From positions 1 through 16,550 of the forward strand of contig JAUIAA010000009.1 of NCBI GenBank assembly GCA_030425715.1: 16,550 nucleotides of DNA. Direction: 5' to 3'. The position numbers were made by a program, and so were the translations under genes. Source of the DNA: Bacteroidia bacterium (GTDB taxonomy: Bacteria > Bacteroidota > Bacteroidia > Flavobacteriales > Flavobacteriaceae). The notes under the pieces are model-generated. The model saw only the letters and a list, made by a program, of their open reading frames with translations, made no database searches and was not told the DNA's origin. This document shows positions 13,082 through 16,550 of the stretch, piece by piece (within the stretch, counting starts at the first letter, position 1; each line of letters begins with the position of its first letter).

Positions 13082-13662
13082 GTATTCGTTATAGATTTTT
13101 GGTCTATCCTTTGTAAAAGTTTTAGACTTATTTTGTAAAATAAATACCCTATCAAAGCGCCTAAAATGGCTCCACATGTAATATCAATAGGGAAATGTAC
13201 TCCTATATAAATTCTGCTATAAGCAAACAGAATTGGCCAAATAAAGAAAAGGACGGTATATTTAAAATATTTTTTTAAAGTGAGGTGCATAAAAAGGCTA
13301 ACCGCCATTGAAGTGGTTGCATGACCTGATACAAAACTAAAACTCTTGTTGTTTTTTAAAATTCTAATAAACCCATTGATGGATGGGTCTCGATTGGGTC
13401 TTAATCGGCCAACAGTGTTCTTTATAAAAACCGTCAATTGATCTGAAAAAGCAACCATTATTGCTGTAAGAATTAATAGGGCAAGACATTTTTTCCAGCC
13501 TAAAGATTTGTAGATGAGAACAAGAAATAAAATGTACAATGGAATCCAACTCAATTGATTGGTAATCAACATCCATAGGGAATCCCAGTTTTCATTACCT
13601 AAGGCATTTAAAGAGACAAATAAATCTTTGTCAAAAGAAATTATTTTTTCTAAAAAACTCAA
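13078..13662 (-). CDS. PAP2-superfamily membrane phosphatase
   Basis: This is a 194-residue integral membrane phosphatase of the type-2 phosphatidic acid phosphatase family, which dephosphorylates lipid phosphates such as undecaprenyl pyrophosphate or phosphatidate at the outer face of the inner membrane. All three catalytic motifs are present: KNTVGRLRP (Lys81 to Pro89), FVSGH (Val111-Ser-Gly-His114, where the first Pro of the usual PSGH is Val), and SRIYIGVHFPID (Ser149-Arg150 with His156 and Asp160). Several hydrophobic helices surround them (about 40-50, 58-72, 136-146, 163-176). It begins one base after the tatA stop codon, so it is cotranscribed with tatA. The exact lipid substrate cannot be told from the sequence. 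Confidence 0.9.
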   Translation of the reverse strand: MSFLEKIISFDKDLFVSLNALGNENWDSLWMLITNQLSWIPLYILFLVLIYKSLGWKKCLALLILTAIMVAFSDQLTVFIKNTVGRLRPNRDPSINGFIRILKNNKSFSFVSGHATTSMAVSLFMHLTLKKYFKYTVLFFIWPILFAYSRIYIGVHFPIDITCGAILGALIGYLFYKISLKLLQRIDQKSITNT

Positions 13663-13663
13663 T

Positions 13664-13948
13664 TTAAAAATTTCGTTTTATAGGGCCTGTTATATCATCA
13701 ATATTTTCTTCTAAATTACTTTTGATGTCTTTCACCTCTTTTTTAATATCTCTTGTAAATTCAGTATCTATTCCTTTATCCTTAGCAGTTTCGGTAATTT
13801 CTCGTTTTACTTCATTGGTTGCATTTTTAAGTTGCTGCATTCCTTTTCCTAGTCCACGAGCAATTTCAGGAATTTTATCTGCACCAAACAGCATTACCAC
13901 AATTACGAGGATTACAAAAATTTCGCCACCACTAATAAATAATAACAT
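13664..13948 (-). CDS. tatA: Twin-arginine translocase subunit TatA/E family
   Basis: This is a 94-residue single-pass protein of the TatA/TatE/TatB family, the pore-forming part of the twin-arginine pathway that exports folded proteins. The N-terminal helix (about residues 4-22) contains Glu9 and runs into the invariant Phe21-Gly22 hinge, then PEIARGLGKGMQQLKNATNEVK forms the amphipathic helix. The remainder is charged, with an acidic/basic tail (IKKEVKDIKSNLEENIDDI). TatA and TatB cannot be firmly separated in Bacteroidota; the short length favours TatA. It follows mutS by 46 bases with its own promoter box and precedes the PAP2 gene by one base. No tatC is present in this window. Confidence 0.9.
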   Translation of the reverse strand: MLLFISGGEIFVILVIVVMLFGADKIPEIARGLGKGMQQLKNATNEVKREITETAKDKGIDTEFTRDIKKEVKDIKSNLEENIDDITGPIKRNF

Positions 13949-13966
13949 AGGTTTACATTTATCTTA

Positions 13967-13974
13967 CAAAGATA
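13967..13974 (-). promoter_or_regulatory. Bacteroidota -7 box for tatA
   Basis: The minus strand reads TATCTTTG, a full TAnnTTTG match, 18 bases before the tatA ATG and within the 46-base gap after mutS. It is flanked by a short palindrome, CGCAA-A-TTGCG, at 13983-13993. A -33 TTG at standard distance is not seen. Confidence 0.5.
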
Positions 13975-13994
13975 GTATAATTCGCAAATTGCGT

Positions 13995-16550
13995 TTACTT
14001 TTTTGTAAGCATTCGTTTAATTTCGTTTAATTTCATCAAGGCTTCTATTGGAGTTAGTGTTTCAATATTTACGCTTAATATTTCTTCTTTCAATCCTTCC
14101 AGTAAGGGATCATCTAGGTTAAAAAAGCTCAATTGTAATTCTTTTTCTGAAGCCGATTTTAATTTTTCTTGAATTTCTTCAGAAGCATGACTTTTTTCTA
14201 GATGTTTTAGCATTTTATTAGCGCGATGTATCACTGGTGTTGGCATGCCTGCTAATTTTGCCACATGAATACCAAAACTGTGTTTGCTGCCTCCGGCAAC
14301 TAATTTTCGTAAAAAAATCACATTGTCTTTTAGCTCTTTTACCGATACATTAAAATTTTTGATGCGCTCAAAAGTTTCGCTCATATCATTTAATTCATGG
14401 TAATGTGTGGCAAAAAGGGTTTTGGCATGGGTTGGGTGTTCATGTACGTATTCGGCAATAGCCCAAGCTATAGAAATACCATCGTAGGTGCTGGTACCTC
14501 TACCAATTTCATCTAATAAAATCAAACTACGATCTGTAAGATTATTTAAAATACTGGCTGTTTCGTTCATTTCCACCATAAAGGTAGATTCTCCCATAGA
14601 AATATTATCACTGGCACCAACTCTAGTAAAAATTTTGTCAACTACCCCAATTTTAGCATTTTGTGCAGGAACATAACTGCCTATCTGTGCCAATAAAACA
14701 ATAAGAGCGGTTTGTCTTAAAATGGCAGATTTACCACTCATATTTGGACCAGTTATCATGATAATTTGCTGCTGGTTTCTATTTAAAACCAAATCGTTGG
14801 CTATATAACTTTCGCCAGTAGGCAATTGTTTTTCTATAACAGGATGGCGTCCGTTTTTTATTTCAATATCGGTAGAGTTATCTACCATTGGTTTTACATA
14901 GTTATTCGCTATTGCAGTTTTTGCAAACGAACTTAAACAATCTAATTTGGCAACAATCTGAGCATTTTTTTGCACCTGCTGCATACTCGGAAGAATATAT
15001 TCCAATAAATCGGCAAAAAGCTCTTGTTCAATTTGCGTAATTTTTTCTTGTGCTCCTAAAATTTTTGCTTCATATTCTTTGAGTTCTTCCGTAATATATC
15101 TTTCTGCGGAAACTAGTGTTTGTTTTCTAATCCACTCTTCGGGAACCTTATTTTTATGGGTATTACGAACCTCAATATAATAACCAAATACATTATTCGA
15201 AGCTATTTTTAAACTTGGTATTTGGGTTCTTTCACTTTCTCGTTCTAACATTTTATCGAGATAGGTTTTTCCTGAGTTTGAAATGGCTCTTAATTCATCT
15301 AATTCCTCAGAAACGCCATGCGAAATGACATTTCCTTTGAGAATATTTACTGGAGCATCTTCAAATAATGTGGTGGATATTCTATCAATTAAGTTTTTAC
15401 AAGGGTAAATTTGTTTGCCAATTTCTTCTAAAGTTTTTGATTTGCTTGTAACCAAAGATTCTTGAATTGGTAAAATGGCTTGTAAAGAGTTTTTTAAGTT
15501 TACCACTTCTTTAGGCGATATTTTACTGGTTGCCACCTTTGAAATTAGCCGTTCAATATCACTTATTTGTTTGATTTGACTATCGATTAGTTGTAAAATT
15601 CCTTCATTTTCGATTAAAAACTTTACCGTTTCATGCTTCTGTTGGATACTTGCAATATCCTTTAATGGCAGCGCAAGCCATCTTTTTAGCATTCTCCCCC
15701 CCATTGGTGAAATGGTTTGATCAATAATATCTAACAAGGTAACCGCCTGTTCGGCAGTAGAATAGTACAACTCTAAATTACGAATGGTAAATTTATCCAT
15801 CCAAACATAGGCATCTTCTAAAATTCGTTGGAGGTTTGTAATATGCTCTAATTTATGGTGCTGTGTTTCTGATAAATAATACAAAATCGCACCAGCGGCA
15901 ATAATTCCGTGTGCTAAATCATCAATACCAAATCCTTTTAGAGATTTTATTTTAAAATGGTTACACAAGTTTTCATTGGCAAAATCTTCTTGAAAAACCC
16001 AATCGTCTAGATAAAAAGTGTAAAATTGATCTCCAAAATAGTCATGAAATTTTGTTTTGTTTTGTTTTTCTACCAGTATTTCACTTGGTTGAAAATTTTG
16101 CAATAATTTGTCAATATATTCTTCATTGCCCTGTGAGGATAAAAACTCTCCGGTAGAAACATCTAAAAAAGCAATTCCAATTTGTTTTTTATCGAAATGA
16201 ACAGCGGCTAAAAAATTGTTTTTTTTGGCGTGTAAAACTTCATCGTTTAAGGCAACTCCAGGGGTAACCAATTCGGTAACACCACGTTTTACAATAGTTT
16301 TGGTCATTTTAGGATTTTCTAACTGATCGCAAATTGCTACACGTAACCCAGCTTTTACCAACTTTGGTAAATAGGTATTTAGTGAGTGGTGTGGAAATCC
16401 TGCCAGAGCGGTCTCTGTTTCGGATCCTGCTCCTCTTTTTGTCAATACAATTCCTAAAATTTTAGCGGCTTTCTTGGCATCCTCTCCAAAAGTTTCATAA
16501 AAATCACCCACCCTAAAGAGTAACATTGCATCAGGATATTTCGCCTTAAT
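13995..16550 (-). CDS. mutS: DNA mismatch repair protein MutS (5' end outside window)
   Basis: These 851 residues are nearly the whole of MutS, which recognises mismatched bases after replication and starts repair. The frame stays open to the window edge at 16550 (IKAKYPDA before the internal Met at 16526), so I estimate that about 15-20 N-terminal residues lie outside. The mismatch-binding Phe-x-Glu motif is in RVGDFYETFGED near the start. The connector, lever and clamp domains follow. The ATPase domain has the Walker A GPNMSGKSAILRQTAL (bases about 14703-14750) with Ser where many MutS have Gly-Gly, and the Walker B LILLDEIGRGTSTYDG. The chain ends with a short helical tail ALMKLNEIKRMLTKK. 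No MutL gene is nearby. Confidence 0.96.
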   Translation of the reverse strand: MKAKYPDAMLLFRVGDFYETFGEDAKKAAKILGIVLTKRGAGSETETALAGFPHHSLNTYLPKLVKAGLRVAICDQLENPKMTKTIVKRGVTELVTPGVALNDEVLHAKKNNFLAAVHFDKKQIGIAFLDVSTGEFLSSQGNEEYIDKLLQNFQPSEILVEKQNKTKFHDYFGDQFYTFYLDDWVFQEDFANENLCNHFKIKSLKGFGIDDLAHGIIAAGAILYYLSETQHHKLEHITNLQRILEDAYVWMDKFTIRNLELYYSTAEQAVTLLDIIDQTISPMGGRMLKRWLALPLKDIASIQQKHETVKFLIENEGILQLIDSQIKQISDIERLISKVATSKISPKEVVNLKNSLQAILPIQESLVTSKSKTLEEIGKQIYPCKNLIDRISTTLFEDAPVNILKGNVISHGVSEELDELRAISNSGKTYLDKMLERESERTQIPSLKIASNNVFGYYIEVRNTHKNKVPEEWIRKQTLVSAERYITEELKEYEAKILGAQEKITQIEQELFADLLEYILPSMQQVQKNAQIVAKLDCLSSFAKTAIANNYVKPMVDNSTDIEIKNGRHPVIEKQLPTGESYIANDLVLNRNQQQIIMITGPNMSGKSAILRQTALIVLLAQIGSYVPAQNAKIGVVDKIFTRVGASDNISMGESTFMVEMNETASILNNLTDRSLILLDEIGRGTSTYDGISIAWAIAEYVHEHPTHAKTLFATHYHELNDMSETFERIKNFNVSVKELKDNVIFLRKLVAGGSKHSFGIHVAKLAGMPTPVIHRANKMLKHLEKSHASEEIQEKLKSASEKELQLSFFNLDDPLLEGLKEEILSVNIETLTPIEALMKLNEIKRMLTKK

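Noticed and set aside
14012..14034. Tandem 10-base repeat TTCGTTTAAT (2.3 copies) at the 3' end of mutS, a possible slippage site
   Set aside because: Only two full copies are present and the affected part is the last few residues, so phase variation is unlikely.
1..16550. Search by eye for tRNA, rRNA, CRISPR arrays, insertion sequences, phage or toxin-antitoxin and defence genes
   Set aside because: No clover-leaf-like sequence, regularly spaced repeat, transposase or defence-type protein was found. All sizeable frames are explained by the listed genes.

Overview
The window is an AT-rich stretch of a Bacteroidota chromosome, most likely a member of the Flavobacteriaceae. Four things support this: protein families largely confined to that group (DUF2480, DUF3078, a DUF6646-like protein, and the long form of amidophosphoribosyltransferase); -7 promoter boxes of the Bacteroidota type TAnnTTTG in front of several genes; start codons without strong Shine-Dalgarno sequences; and outer-membrane proteins ending in an aromatic residue. 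I see no tRNA, rRNA, CRISPR array, insertion sequence or phage gene. The content reads as ordinary chromosomal housekeeping DNA, not a mobile or defence island.

Layout. 1-562: 3' part of hflX (+). 559-1641: a CNNM/CBS membrane protein (-), tail-to-tail with hflX. 1701-4123: a minus-strand cluster in the order sufE, DUF59/SufT-like gene, DUF2480, DUF3078, closed by a strong terminator at 1701-1730. 4134-4149: a perfect palindrome made of two back-to-back -7 boxes, separating sufE from the plus-strand cluster. 4166-7500: PfkB-family kinase, 630-residue PurF-like amidotransferase, putative lipoprotein (+). 7501-7929: small beta-barrel-like secreted protein (-), its stop codon abutting that of the lipoprotein. 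7930-8438: about 500 bases without a convincing protein gene, ending in a plus-strand intrinsic terminator that serves no visible plus-strand gene. This is the best candidate for an undescribed non-coding RNA. 8439-9992: ALDH7-family aldehyde dehydrogenase (-). 10105-11929: ECF sigma factor followed by a membrane-anchored, barrel-like partner (-). 12098-13081: LuxE-family acyl-protein synthetase-like gene (+). 13078-16550: mutS (5' end outside the window), tatA, PAP2 phosphatase (-).

How the genes relate. The sufE cluster joins iron-sulfur assembly factors to two lineage-specific genes, one cytoplasmic and one outer-membrane. The PfkB kinase and PurF-like enzyme may act on related ribosyl or purine-type substrates, but that is inference. 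The sigma factor and its partner form a translationally coupled pair resembling a sigma/anti-sigma module. The remaining genes look like independent housekeeping units. Three convergent gene pairs overlap or abut at their stop codons, leaving no room for terminators between them.
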